From Bradyrhizobium rifense (GTDB lineage: Bacteria; Pseudomonadota; Alphaproteobacteria; Rhizobiales; Xanthobacteraceae), in the NCBI RefSeq assembly GCF_008123425.1, contig NZ_VSSS01000037.1:1-64000 (forward strand): 64,000 bases of DNA, written 5' to 3'. The first letter of the stretch is position 1. Each line of letters opens with the position of its first letter. The position numbers and the translations under genes were made by a program. This document shows, in pieces, positions 35,321 to 44,354 of this stretch. The notes under the pieces are model-generated. The model did not search any database. It was not told the origin of the DNA and saw only the letters and a program-made list of their open reading frames with translations.

Positions 35321-36433
35321 ATGACACTATCGTTCCGCCCAAGCGACATTCTGAACATGAGCGGCAATCTGCCGCCCAAGGTGCCGCATGTCTTCGATGA
35401 AGCCTATCGTGGCGCCGTTCAACGGGTTCTTGGCGAGTGCGAGCCGAATGATCTGATCGGTGCACATCAATTTCGCGGCAGCGATCGCGATCGCGCGCTT
35501 GGCGCCCGCTTTATTGGCCGCCGAATGCAGGACGTTCCAGCGGTGGACAGAGTGGTCGTTGCCAATGGCACGCAAAGCATCCTGATGATGCTGCTCGCCA
35601 GCCTCGTCGGCCCCAATCGACGCCTCGCTATCGAGACCCTGAGCTATCCGACGATGCGCACCTTCGCCCAGCATCTCGGTTTCCAGCTCTCACCGATCCC
35701 GATGGACGGCGAGGGCGCCCGGCCGGATGCCTTCGAGGCGATCTGCCGTGCCGATCGCCCAGCCGCCTATTATGCGATGCCGACGCTCCAGAATCCGACG
35801 ACGGGAATGATGAGCCTCGAGCGGCGCAAGGCTATCGCTGAGATCTGCCGGCGCTACGAGGTCGCGATCATCGAGGACGACATTTACAGCCTGCTTCCCA
35901 AGGATATCCCCCCGCCATTATCGAGTTTTGCGCCGGAGATCTCCTGGTACGTGCTCGGCACCGCCAAGTCGCTGGCCGCTGCGCTGAAGATCGCCTACCT
36001 CGTTGCACCAAGTGCCGAGGCCGCGGCGGAGCGGTTCTGGCCGGGCGTGCGCGCCACCTACTGGATGTGCGCCCCCATGAACGGCGCGATCGTATCGTCT
36101 CTCATCGAAACCGGGTCTGTCGACGACATCATCGAGGCGGTGCGAGCCGAGACGCGTATTCGCCAATCCATGGTAATCGACAGCATTTCCAGCTCCGACC
36201 TTCGCAGCCGGCCTGATTGCCTCCACGTCTATCTCCCGCTACCCACAGATCGCCCGGCGCAGGAGTTCGTCGCCAAAGTGAGGGCGCTTGGCGTCGACGT
36301 CAGCCCCGCCGGCACATACGCCATGGACGATAGCCCTGCACCAAATGCAATTCGCTTTGGCACGGGCACGCCGCGCGATCGAGTTGCCTTCGAACGCGGG
36401 CTCTTCGCAATCACAAAAGTCTATCGTGGATAA
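35321..36433 (+). CDS. PLP aminotransferase of the MocR-domain type, stand-alone
   Basis: A 370-residue fold-type I aminotransferase resembling the C-terminal domain of MocR/PdxR regulators but without a DNA-binding part. Motifs: VVANGTQSILMMLL, MPTLQNPTTGMMS, IIEDDIYSLL and the PLP lysine in LGTAKSLAAALKIAYLV. A second gene of the same type is at 60502-61683, sharing NGTQS/NGSQS, MPTLxNPT and FWPGVR. The substrate is probably an amino acid derived from the imported compound. It lies 28 bases after the binding-protein gene in one operon. Confidence 0.88.
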   Translation: MTLSFRPSDILNMSGNLPPKVPHVFDEAYRGAVQRVLGECEPNDLIGAHQFRGSDRDRALGARFIGRRMQDVPAVDRVVVANGTQSILMMLLASLVGPNRRLAIETLSYPTMRTFAQHLGFQLSPIPMDGEGARPDAFEAICRADRPAAYYAMPTLQNPTTGMMSLERRKAIAEICRRYEVAIIEDDIYSLLPKDIPPPLSSFAPEISWYVLGTAKSLAAALKIAYLVAPSAEAAAERFWPGVRATYWMCAPMNGAIVSSLIETGSVDDIIEAVRAETRIRQSMVIDSISSSDLRSRPDCLHVYLPLPTDRPAQEFVAKVRALGVDVSPAGTYAMDDSPAPNAIRFGTGTPRDRVAFERGLFAITKVYRG

Positions 36434-36443
36434 GGGACACGTC

Positions 36444-37499
36444 ATGAACGATAAAGCAAAACAAGCGTCCAAGATCTGGACCGATCTCGATATCGACGCG
36501 CCAGGCAGGCAGACCGGCTTTCTCTGGTTGCCACTGGCTGTGCACGATCGCTCCGGCGACGACGCCGGCTACAATTGCGAGCCGATTCCGATTGTGACGA
36601 TCCGTAACGGAGAAGGTCCGAGCGTGCTGCTGATGGCCGGCAATCACGGCAACGAATACGAAGGACAGATCATCCTGATGAAGCTGATCCGCACGCTGAA
36701 AGTGGAAGACGTGCGCGGCCGGCTGATTATTCTACCGGCTGCGAACGCGCCAGCCGTGCGGGGAGATCGGCGCAATTCCCCGCTCGATGACGGAAACTTG
36801 AACCGTCAGTTTCCCGGCGACCCCTCTGGGGGCCCGACCGCGATGATCGCCCATTTCATCGAGAGCGTCATCCTGCCGCGCGTCGAGTATGTCATCGACC
36901 TGCATTCGGGCAGTCTCACCGCCGAGTATCTGCCTTGTGCCGTCGTCGCCCGTCCTCCAAACCCGGATCACCTGGAGGAGGCGCTGACACGTCTGCGCGT
37001 GTTCGGCATGCCAGTCGGCATGATCATCGAACATTCAACCGGCGGCGATGGCGCGTTGATCGGCGCCTGCCGCCGCCAGGGCGTCAAACATCTGTCGACT
37101 GAGCTTGGCGGCGGCGGCGACGTCAACCGTGCTGCCGTGGAGATGGCAGAATATGGATTGGCGCGGCTCCTCCATCACATCGGAGCAACCAGCCGCGCTC
37201 TGACCGATCGGCGTGCGCCTGATTGTCGGTTCGTCGCACGCGTTCCCAGCCGCGACTATGTCTATGCCGGCAGCAGCGAACGAGGGCTGTTCGAACCTCT
37301 GGTAGGCCTCAATGACACGGTCGAGGCCGGCCAAGTGGTCGGTAGAATCCACTTCACGACGACGCCCTGGCGAGACCCCGAGCCCGTAATCACCAGGACT
37401 GATGGACTCGTGCTCACAAGGCGAATCCCGGCGCGAACCGGGCGAGGCGATTGCGTCTTTGCTCTTGGCCGTGACTGGTCACCCGCCGGCACAAACTGA
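36444..37499 (+). CDS. DoeB-like N-acyl amino acid deacylase (AstE/AspA, M14 fold)
   Basis: A 351-residue zinc deacylase of the succinylglutamate desuccinylase/aspartoacylase family, closest in pattern to DoeB (N-acetyl-diaminobutyrate deacetylase). Zinc ligands are in GNHGNEYEG (His, Glu) and DLHSG (His), with the catalytic Glu in STELGGGG. SPLDDGNLNRQFPGDP is typical. The ATG at 36444 is chosen because AAGGGA precedes it and the longer frame overlaps the aminotransferase. A paralogue lies at 58016-59020. It probably removes an acyl group from the imported compound or an intermediate. Confidence 0.88.
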   Translation: MNDKAKQASKIWTDLDIDAPGRQTGFLWLPLAVHDRSGDDAGYNCEPIPIVTIRNGEGPSVLLMAGNHGNEYEGQIILMKLIRTLKVEDVRGRLIILPAANAPAVRGDRRNSPLDDGNLNRQFPGDPSGGPTAMIAHFIESVILPRVEYVIDLHSGSLTAEYLPCAVVARPPNPDHLEEALTRLRVFGMPVGMIIEHSTGGDGALIGACRRQGVKHLSTELGGGGDVNRAAVEMAEYGLARLLHHIGATSRALTDRRAPDCRFVARVPSRDYVYAGSSERGLFEPLVGLNDTVEAGQVVGRIHFTTTPWRDPEPVITRTDGLVLTRRIPARTGRGDCVFALGRDWSPAGTN

Positions 37500-37594
37500 A
37501 GCATCTTGAGCAGGCCCAAGCGGTGCGGCCCGCAGGCGGGCAAGCATCGGGGTTCATAACGTCACCTTCCTCGCGACCGAGTTCTGGACATTCT

Positions 37595-38581
37595 ATGTCT
37601 ACGCAGAGCACCCGAAGCGGGCAGGCAGGCTCCACCGACTTGATCGATCCCGCCATGGCGATCGCGATGGCGAAGTTGTCAGAAATGGTAAAAGCTGATG
37701 GCGGTCCGCCCTCCACGTTCGAGGGGGACCGAGACCAGCAAACAAGGTTTGCGCCCTTCTGGAATGAAGGCTCACCAGAGATCGAAAAGGTCATACCTCT
37801 TTCGATCGAAGGGGCGCATGGCCCGCTCAAAGCCCGCCTCTACAAGAACGCTGCGAGACACCTGCCCGTGACGCTGTTCATGCATGGCGGCGGCTTCGTT
37901 CGGGGTTCCCTCGATCATTGCGATTGCATCTGCCGGAGAATGGCCGCAGAGGGAAAGCTCGCGGTGATCGCGACCGAGTACAGCCTGGCGCCCGAACATC
38001 CCTATCCCGCAGCGCTTGAGGACATCGTCAAGGTGCTGGACTGGCTGTTTGCCTCAGCCGGCGACCATGATCTGGACGCCAGCCGGGTTTCCGTGACAGG
38101 CGGGTCGGCAGGTGCAACTCTTGCTTTGACGTCAACGCTCTGGCGGCGGGACGCAGGCAAGAAGTTGCCCGTCGGCATGGCGCTATTCTACGGCGGCTAT
38201 GACATCACGAATACCAGGCGCGAGAGCTATCGTCTCTTCGGGAACGGACAGTTCGGAATGTCGAAGGCTCGCGTCGAGCACTATATCCATGCCCTCATGC
38301 CTGAGGGAACATCGCCATCTGATCCCTATCTCGCACCGCTTCACGCGGATCTGAAGAGCTTGCCGCCGATCTGGATGGGGATCGCCGAGCTCGACGTGCT
38401 CCGCGATGACCAGCTCGAGATGGCGCACCGGCTCGAGGCGGCAGGCGTTTTGGTCGATGTTCAGCGATATGAGGGGTTGATCCACGGCTTTGCCAATCGC
38501 GTTCGTCTTGTCCCCCGCGCTGACGATGCCATCAGAACGGCCGCACGATTTTTGGCAAACCTGAAGACAAGAGACATCTGA
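37595..38581 (+). CDS. Alpha/beta hydrolase of the HSL type
   Basis: A 328-residue esterase-like hydrolase. The oxyanion motif HGGGF is present, with the nucleophile serine in VTGGSAGAT (a variant of GDSAG), Asp in AELDVLRDD and His in GLIHGF. The ATG at 37595 has a weak ribosome-binding site; the frame opens earlier at 37523. It fits hydrolysis of an ester in the imported compound. Confidence 0.85.
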   Translation: MSTQSTRSGQAGSTDLIDPAMAIAMAKLSEMVKADGGPPSTFEGDRDQQTRFAPFWNEGSPEIEKVIPLSIEGAHGPLKARLYKNAARHLPVTLFMHGGGFVRGSLDHCDCICRRMAAEGKLAVIATEYSLAPEHPYPAALEDIVKVLDWLFASAGDHDLDASRVSVTGGSAGATLALTSTLWRRDAGKKLPVGMALFYGGYDITNTRRESYRLFGNGQFGMSKARVEHYIHALMPEGTSPSDPYLAPLHADLKSLPPIWMGIAELDVLRDDQLEMAHRLEAAGVLVDVQRYEGLIHGFANRVRLVPRADDAIRTAARFLANLKTRDI

Positions 38582-38654
38582 GCGGCGAGCAGCAGCTGGC
38601 CGCTCCAAAATTCAAGCTCGCTCTCGCCTTCTGCTAACTTCAGCCTTGATCAGG

Positions 38655-39890
38655 ATGCATCAAAACATGTTCAAGCTACCGCTTCTTTTGCTGCTCTTCC
38701 TGATGGGTGCGTGTATCCAGCAGGCTGAAGCAGCCGGTATCGACGTCATCTCACTCGGTTCGCTGGTGCCGCCTCAGCTAATCGAGACGTTCAAGTCCGA
38801 GCACCCGGAGATCAAGGTAACGGTGCGGCCGCCAGCGACTGACTATGACGACCTTACCCAGCGCTTGCTCCGCGACAACGTTACCGGGACAGCTCCTGAC
38901 GTCATTTTTCAGGGCTACAACCGCGCTGAACTGACCATACGCCGGGGCCTGGTCCTCCCACTGTCGCCGTTCCTGACCGAGGATAAACCCTGGGCTGAGA
39001 GCAGTTACCACGCGATCTCGGATGATCTGTGCCGGACTGACGGGAAGCTTTATGGGCTGCCGTTTATCATCTCCGTGCCAATCATTTATTACAACGCCGA
39101 ACTCGTGCGGCAGGCGGGAGGCGATCCTGACCACCTTCCCCAGACCTGGCCTGAGATAACAGCTCTCGCGGCTAAGATCACCGCGCTTGGCGCCAACCGG
39201 ATCGGCGGCTTTTTCGACTACGCCGCGGCCGGCAACTGGACCTTCATGGCGCTGATAGAATCGCAAGGGGGGCGGATGATGTCTGCCGACGACCGCTCGA
39301 TCACGTTCAACGGACCGGACGGACTGCGCGCCCTCGAAATCGTCCGCGATTTCGGCAAGGCTGGCCAGGTGGATATGCCTCGCGAACAGGCCTACCAGGC
39401 GTTCTCGGCCGGAACGATCGGAATGATCGTGACCTCGAGTGGATTCCTCAAGACTCAGCTTAAACAGGTGAAGTTTGATTTGCGGACAACGCCTATTCCG
39501 ATCGTGGACAAGGGTAGGCTCCCGGTCGGCGGCAACTGCGTGATGATGGTCACCCGCAAGCCCGAGCACCAGAAAGCGGCCTGGACGTTCATGAAGTTCG
39601 TGGCGAGCCCGCCGGCACAAAACATCGTCTCGGACGTAACGAGCTATTTGCCCGGCAACCAAATAGCCATCGCAGCGCTCGAGGCTTCGACGCCGCCCAC
39701 CGACCCGCGGATGGCCGCGATCCGGGCGGCCGGCAAAGCGGGCGGATGGTATTCCTTCCCCGGCGACAACTCGCTTCGAATAACGGACCGGATTCGCCTG
39801 CTGCTGCAGGATGTGGTGACGCTGCGCCGCTCACCCGAGGACGCCATGAAGGCGATGACCGAGGCGGTCGAGCAGCTGCTTCCAAAATGA
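38655..39890 (+). CDS. Extracellular solute-binding protein, family 1 (second)
   Basis: A 411-residue binding protein with a signal peptide ending near a possible lipobox (LLFLMGACIQQ). The core includes PPQLIETFKSEHPEIKVT, DVIFQGYNRAEL and PFIISVPIIYYNAEL. It differs clearly from the first and third binding proteins, so it may capture a related ligand for the same importer, since no second permease set is present. Start candidates are the ATGs at 38655 and 38667. Confidence 0.88.
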   Translation: MHQNMFKLPLLLLLFLMGACIQQAEAAGIDVISLGSLVPPQLIETFKSEHPEIKVTVRPPATDYDDLTQRLLRDNVTGTAPDVIFQGYNRAELTIRRGLVLPLSPFLTEDKPWAESSYHAISDDLCRTDGKLYGLPFIISVPIIYYNAELVRQAGGDPDHLPQTWPEITALAAKITALGANRIGGFFDYAAAGNWTFMALIESQGGRMMSADDRSITFNGPDGLRALEIVRDFGKAGQVDMPREQAYQAFSAGTIGMIVTSSGFLKTQLKQVKFDLRTTPIPIVDKGRLPVGGNCVMMVTRKPEHQKAAWTFMKFVASPPAQNIVSDVTSYLPGNQIAIAALEASTPPTDPRMAAIRAAGKAGGWYSFPGDNSLRITDRIRLLLQDVVTLRRSPEDAMKAMTEAVEQLLPK

Positions 39891-40102
39891 ATTCGACGCT
39901 GAAAGCGGGGCCTTTGCCCAATCTTACCGCTCACATCAGCCGAGGCGAGGGTGCAAGCAAGCGCGCCGACCCGGGTCATCTCGCATGCAATCATCGCCAG
40001 CCTCCAATCCTGCATCAGATTCAAGCTGTCCCAGGTGCGGATCTTGCTGATCCCAGAAGCTGCAGCGACAAGACTTCGCTCTCGTTCCCGGAGGCAATTG
40101 CC

Positions 40103-40906
40103 ATGCGTGATTCAGTTTGCAATGTTCGATATCATGGTGTTGCCGCCTATGAAATCGTAGCAGCCGACGGCAGGCGGATTCTGCTTGACCCGTTCTTTGC
40201 CGGCAATCCAGCCTCTCTGGTCAAGGCCGAAGATTTTCAGCGTGTCGACCTCATCCTTGTCACGCATGCGGCCCGCGATCACCTCGGGGACACGCCGGCG
40301 ATTGCGAAACTTACGGGCGCAACGGTCCTGTGCGGCAATGAGGTCCAGGCCTATCTCCGGGCAATGGACGTTCCGGCATCCCAGATTAGGCCGACAGCCT
40401 GGGGCATGCGCCTCGAGATTGCAGGATTTGAGATCCAGACGCTGGAATGCCGGCACTGCTCGGGCGCGACAATGCCGGACGGATCTTTCGTTTCCGGCAT
40501 TCCCCTGGCCTTCATCATTGAGCTCGGAGCGGGCGTGCGCTGGTATCATCCCGGTGACACCTCCTTGTTCTCGGACATGCGCCTGCAGGGCGAGCTCTAC
40601 CAGCCGACCATCGGATCGCTCGGTATTGCCAATCCGAGCGGCATTGCAGATACAAGGCCGGGCCGCAAACTCACCACGGATCTTTCGCCGCGAGAAGGCG
40701 TCCTGGCAGCGCAGTGGCTTGGCCTGAAGACGGTTCTGCCATGTCACTACACCGATCCCGACGATCCGCTGGTCCATCAATTCCAGCGCTGCCTGGCTGA
40801 TGCGAAAGCTGCGGGTGAGAGCGTCCCTGAATCGGTGGTCTTGGCCCCCGGAGATTGGATTAGCCTTGATGCGAGCGGGTGCATCAGGCGGCGTGAGAAG
40901 GCTTGA
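40103..40906 (+). CDS. Metallo-beta-lactamase-fold hydrolase (UlaG-like)
   Basis: A 267-residue metal-dependent hydrolase. The metal motif is THAARDHLGD, an HxAxDH form in which the second His of HxHxDH is replaced. HPGDTSLFSDM and PCHYTDP supply further ligands. GGAGG stands eight bases before the ATG at 40103; the longer frame from 39746 overlaps the binding-protein gene and is discarded. Relatives act on phosphoesters or lactones (UlaG, PhnP-like). The context of phosphorus chemistry makes a phosphodiester or lactone plausible, but the substrate is unknown. Confidence 0.82.
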   Translation: MRDSVCNVRYHGVAAYEIVAADGRRILLDPFFAGNPASLVKAEDFQRVDLILVTHAARDHLGDTPAIAKLTGATVLCGNEVQAYLRAMDVPASQIRPTAWGMRLEIAGFEIQTLECRHCSGATMPDGSFVSGIPLAFIIELGAGVRWYHPGDTSLFSDMRLQGELYQPTIGSLGIANPSGIADTRPGRKLTTDLSPREGVLAAQWLGLKTVLPCHYTDPDDPLVHQFQRCLADAKAAGESVPESVVLAPGDWISLDASGCIRRREKA

Positions 40907-40992
40907 GGCGAACAGCGCCAGCATGTTCGAGCCGGCTGCCGGATCGGGATCCTAACCTTGGTATCGCGTGCGAGAAAGAACGGATTTGAAAG

Positions 40993-42474
40993 ATGCTTGA
41001 ATCACCTCGGATTCTCGTGGTCAGCTTTGACGGCCTGCGCCCCGATCTGATCAGCCGGGAACTCACCCCCAATTTGTGGCGACTGAAAGCGGCTGGCCTG
41101 ACGCTTGCCAATCACCGCACGGTGTATCCGAGTGAAACCCGTTCTGCCTTCCCAAGCTTCGTAACAGGCGCAACGCCAGACCGCCACGGGATGGTCGGCA
41201 ACAAATATGTCGATCGCACCACCCTGCCGCCTCGCTATATCGACACGTCCGATGCGGTTCTCTTGCGTGAACTCGATGTCGCGAGCGGCGGGCTTTTGTT
41301 TTCGGCCCCTTCGCTTGGCGAGCTCCTGGCGAAGAGTGGCCGGAGCCTTGGCGTCTTGTCGACGAATACGCCCGGCACGACGCGGCTGTTTCACCACAAA
41401 GCCGAGGACCTTGGTCACGTCCGTCTCTCCGGTCACTTCCGCGAGGCATGCACGCCCTCCGAAGTCCTCGCTGACATCGAGGCCCAGCTTGGGCCATTAC
41501 CTCCCGCGCCTCCCAAGATCGAGCCCGACCGCGCCGGCCAGGATTGGATAACATCGGCCTTCCTGGACTATGTCTGGCCCAGATGCCGTCCGGATGTCAC
41601 GATCCTCTCATTCGGCGAGCCCGACGTCACCTCGCATTTCCACGGCACGGGAGCGGATCAGACCAGGTCCATCATCGCATATTGCGACCGCCAGTTCGGC
41701 CGCGTGCTCGACTGGTGGGACGCGGAGGGGAGGGCCGCCGGCGTCCAGCTATTCGCCCTGTCCGATCATGGCCATATCACGGGCCATACGCGGATCTCCG
41801 TTGTGTGTAGCCTGCGGGCGGCGGGCTTTTCTCCAGGTACGGCGCCTGGTCCCGGAGTCGACGTCGTGGTCGTTCCCGGGCAAGTTGGCGCACTCTATCT
41901 TGATGAGATGGATGAGGCGACACTCGCGCGGCTGGTCGCAAGCCTTACGGCCGAGCCGTGGTGCGGCCCGATCTTCACGCGGGCCAGGGACGAGGTCAAT
42001 GGGATTGCGCCGGGCAGCTTCTCGAAGCGGCTCGTCTTTGCCGACCATATTCGAGCGCCGGACGTTGCGTTTTCCTTCCGCACGGACGACAGCGATGATG
42101 CCTTCGGCCTTGAGGGAGGCACATTCTACGACAATGATCGCCGCGCTGGCCTCGGCCTGCATGGTGGTCTTCATCCGAAAGAGCTTGCAGCGGTCGGGAT
42201 CCTCGCAGGGACCGCGGTTCCGTGCAGCGGGGCCACGTCTTCTTTGCCGTCCGGAATCTGTGACATCGCGCCCACCATTCTCCATCTGCTTGGAGTTTCG
42301 GCCACGCCGACGATGAGCGGGCGGGTGCTCCACGAGGCGCTCGCATTGGCGCCAAATCTCATCTACCCGCGCGAGGAAGTCTTTGAGGCCCGGCTTGGGG
42401 ACTATCGCCAGATTCTCCGGCGCGAGCATGTTGGCGGTGCGAGCTATATCGCCGGCGGCTGGATCGAATGTTGA
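40993..42474 (+). CDS. Alkaline-phosphatase-superfamily phosphodiesterase (NPP/phosphonoacetate hydrolase type)
   Basis: A 493-residue two-metal hydrolase. The metal Asp is in VVSFDGLRPD and the nucleophile Thr in PSETRSAFPSFVTG followed by TPDRHGMVGN. Then come Asp/His in EPDVTSHFHG, Asp/His in LSDHGH and the last His in GLHGGLHP. This complete set is that of nucleotide pyrophosphatase/phosphodiesterases and of phosphonoacetate hydrolase PhnA. Together with the phosphonopyruvate-hydrolase-like gene it suggests cleavage of a phosphodiester or C-P bond in the imported compound. It is the last gene of the plus-strand operon, convergent with the DadA-like gene. Confidence 0.88.
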   Translation: MLESPRILVVSFDGLRPDLISRELTPNLWRLKAAGLTLANHRTVYPSETRSAFPSFVTGATPDRHGMVGNKYVDRTTLPPRYIDTSDAVLLRELDVASGGLLFSAPSLGELLAKSGRSLGVLSTNTPGTTRLFHHKAEDLGHVRLSGHFREACTPSEVLADIEAQLGPLPPAPPKIEPDRAGQDWITSAFLDYVWPRCRPDVTILSFGEPDVTSHFHGTGADQTRSIIAYCDRQFGRVLDWWDAEGRAAGVQLFALSDHGHITGHTRISVVCSLRAAGFSPGTAPGPGVDVVVVPGQVGALYLDEMDEATLARLVASLTAEPWCGPIFTRARDEVNGIAPGSFSKRLVFADHIRAPDVAFSFRTDDSDDAFGLEGGTFYDNDRRAGLGLHGGLHPKELAAVGILAGTAVPCSGATSSLPSGICDIAPTILHLLGVSATPTMSGRVLHEALALAPNLIYPREEVFEARLGDYRQILRREHVGGASYIAGGWIEC

Positions 42475-42685
42475 GGCGCTGAGACGCGAAGCGCCGCAAT
42501 CCAGCGGATTTCTCTGGCTTCCGTCGTGAGGATGACCCTCTGCTTGATAAGGGAACCTGGACAGCCGCTGACGAGCAGTGGAGGGCCGTTCGCTTCCGTC
42601 TCACAAACAAGGAGGCTGGGATCGTCAGAATTCCAGGAGAGGAAGACGGCGGCGTAGCTCGCAGGCCGGTCGAATCCACGTCCAC

Positions 42686-43972
42686 TCACTGCGGGTGTGC
42701 ACCGCCTCCAAACCGACGCGCCGAGAACGGCCCAGGATCGATGCAAGGCGTTTTCTCACTGATGATCTCCGCGACGATGCGGCCCGTCACGGGGGCGGCA
42801 GTCATGCCGATATGGCCGTGTCCGAAGGCATAAATCACATCCGCGCATTTGCTTGCTGAGCCTATGACCGGGATGCCGTCGGGCGTAGAGGGGCGGTGCC
42901 CCATCCAAAACGTTTGCCGAGTGTGAGGCAAAGTCTTCGGCATGCCCGGAAATGCGTTGAGCGCGAAATCGCGAAGGACGTGCGCTCGCGTCCAATTCGG
43001 CTTAGCCCGTAGACTCGCCAATTCGACCTGTCCGGTCACGCGCAAGCCGGAAGGTGTGGTGGTGATGGCGAGCTTTCCGTCGGTGAACAAGATCCGGCTC
43101 TTAAGCTTGATTTCCGGGTCTTGAATGACGGCGTGATAGCCGCGCTCGCTCTCCAGAAAGACGCGGTCGCCCAGCCCCCGAACGAGCTCCTTCGACCAGG
43201 CCCCGGTCGCGATAACACCTCGATCGCATGCGAGCTCACCGTCGGCTGTCTGAACCGCCTGGAGCCGACCGCTCTTGATCCGAAAACCCCTTGCTCGTCC
43301 TTTGCGGATCGTTGCACCTCGTCGGCACGCGTGGTCAACAAGGGCCGCGACGTATCGTCCGGGATCAACACATACGCTTCCGTCCACGGCTATGGCAAAG
43401 GTGTAGCGGGGGTCGAGGTCAGGCTCTAGCGAGGATAGCTGTCCCTGATCCAACTCGCGCCATGTCGTGCCGTTTTGCTGTCTGAGGCGCCACGCAAGCG
43501 CATTGGCGTCAAAATCGCTTCTTTTCCGGAACACATGAAGAAGGCTTGTGTCCTGCAGCAAATCTGGCACGTCAGCCTCTTGCGCCAATTTGCGGTGCCG
43601 TTCGGCACAATCCGATATCAGACCAGAAATGGCTGCCGCTGTTCTTCCGACCCGCTCGATGGTCGAGCCAGAATGAAGGAAGCGCCACAACCATGGAAGC
43701 AGGCCCGGAAGATAGCGCCAGTGGATCGTCAGCGGCCCGAGCGGATCCATGAGGTAGCCAGGAACATGTCGCCAAAGGCCGGGGACAGACGTTGGAACGA
43801 CGAGACTGCGGCTGATCCAGCCTCCATTGCCATAGCTCGCCGCATGATCACCGCCGATCTCCCCGGGCTCAAGAATCGTGACCTGATGGCCTTCGCGCAG
43901 CAACTCGATTGCGGTCGCAGCGCCGACAATGCCGGCGCCAATCACCACGACATGTCGCTCAGATTGGTGCAT
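42686..43972 (-). CDS. FAD-dependent D-amino acid dehydrogenase/glycine oxidase type (DadA-like)
   Basis: A 428-residue flavoprotein of the DAO family. The FAD motif HVVVIGAGIVGAATAIELL is at the N-terminus, and a C-terminal GHGHIGMTAAP block closes the FAD site. DadA-type enzymes oxidise amino acids to imines and 2-oxo acids. The ATG at 43972 is preferred; an in-frame ATG at 43987 is possible. It overlaps ridA upstream, which fits because RidA hydrolyses the imine product. It is the last gene of the minus-strand operon. Confidence 0.88.
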   Translation of the reverse strand: MHQSERHVVVIGAGIVGAATAIELLREGHQVTILEPGEIGGDHAASYGNGGWISRSLVVPTSVPGLWRHVPGYLMDPLGPLTIHWRYLPGLLPWLWRFLHSGSTIERVGRTAAAISGLISDCAERHRKLAQEADVPDLLQDTSLLHVFRKRSDFDANALAWRLRQQNGTTWRELDQGQLSSLEPDLDPRYTFAIAVDGSVCVDPGRYVAALVDHACRRGATIRKGRARGFRIKSGRLQAVQTADGELACDRGVIATGAWSKELVRGLGDRVFLESERGYHAVIQDPEIKLKSRILFTDGKLAITTTPSGLRVTGQVELASLRAKPNWTRAHVLRDFALNAFPGMPKTLPHTRQTFWMGHRPSTPDGIPVIGSASKCADVIYAFGHGHIGMTAAPVTGRIVAEIISEKTPCIDPGPFSARRFGGGAHPQ

Positions 43973-44354
43973 CAATCGCACCGCCATCTGCCCTCGCAGC
44001 CAGCAGCATGATCTCCACAAGGGTGGCACCGACCAGCTGAGCGCCGACGCAGGTCCGCTGCGGCCAATGGCAGGGATCATCACCTATCCACCTGCACCAC
44101 GCCTCGTCGAACGAGGCCTTGTGGCTCAAATCCGACAGGTAGACCGTGGCGGAAAGAATCCGCTGCTTGTCGGTGCCGAGCTCCGCCAAAAGGCGATCGA
44201 GCTTCATGAAAATGTCGGTAGATTGCTCCGAAATGCTTGCAGTCTTTCGGTCAGGGATCGTGGCGACCCAGACCAACTCACGATAGGCAGTTCCGGCGTT
44301 TCGGCCGATAGCTTTGCCGCGCAGCCGATCGATGACATGGGCACGCTCAGACAC
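43959..44354 (-). CDS. ridA: RidA/YjgF-family protein
   Basis: A 131-residue RidA-family protein (GRNAGTAYRELVWVATIPD, then LAELGTDKQRILSATVYLSD and GDDPCHWPQRTCVGAQL). RidA proteins hydrolyse reactive enamine/imine intermediates from PLP enzymes and amino acid oxidases. The conserved Arg is present in the PQRTCVGAQL segment. It is translationally linked on both sides, overlapping hyuA and the oxidase. Confidence 0.88.
   Translation of the reverse strand: MSERAHVIDRLRGKAIGRNAGTAYRELVWVATIPDRKTASISEQSTDIFMKLDRLLAELGTDKQRILSATVYLSDLSHKASFDEAWCRWIGDDPCHWPQRTCVGAQLVGATLVEIMLLAARADGGAIDAPI

Noticed and set aside
38778..39662. Minus-strand ORF of 294 residues over the second binding protein
   Set aside because: Shadow frame without motifs; the plus-strand gene is clear.
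42475..42495. Terminator between the convergent operons
   Set aside because: A 6-bp stem GGCGCT/AGCGCC exists, but it has a 9-base loop and no T-run on either strand.
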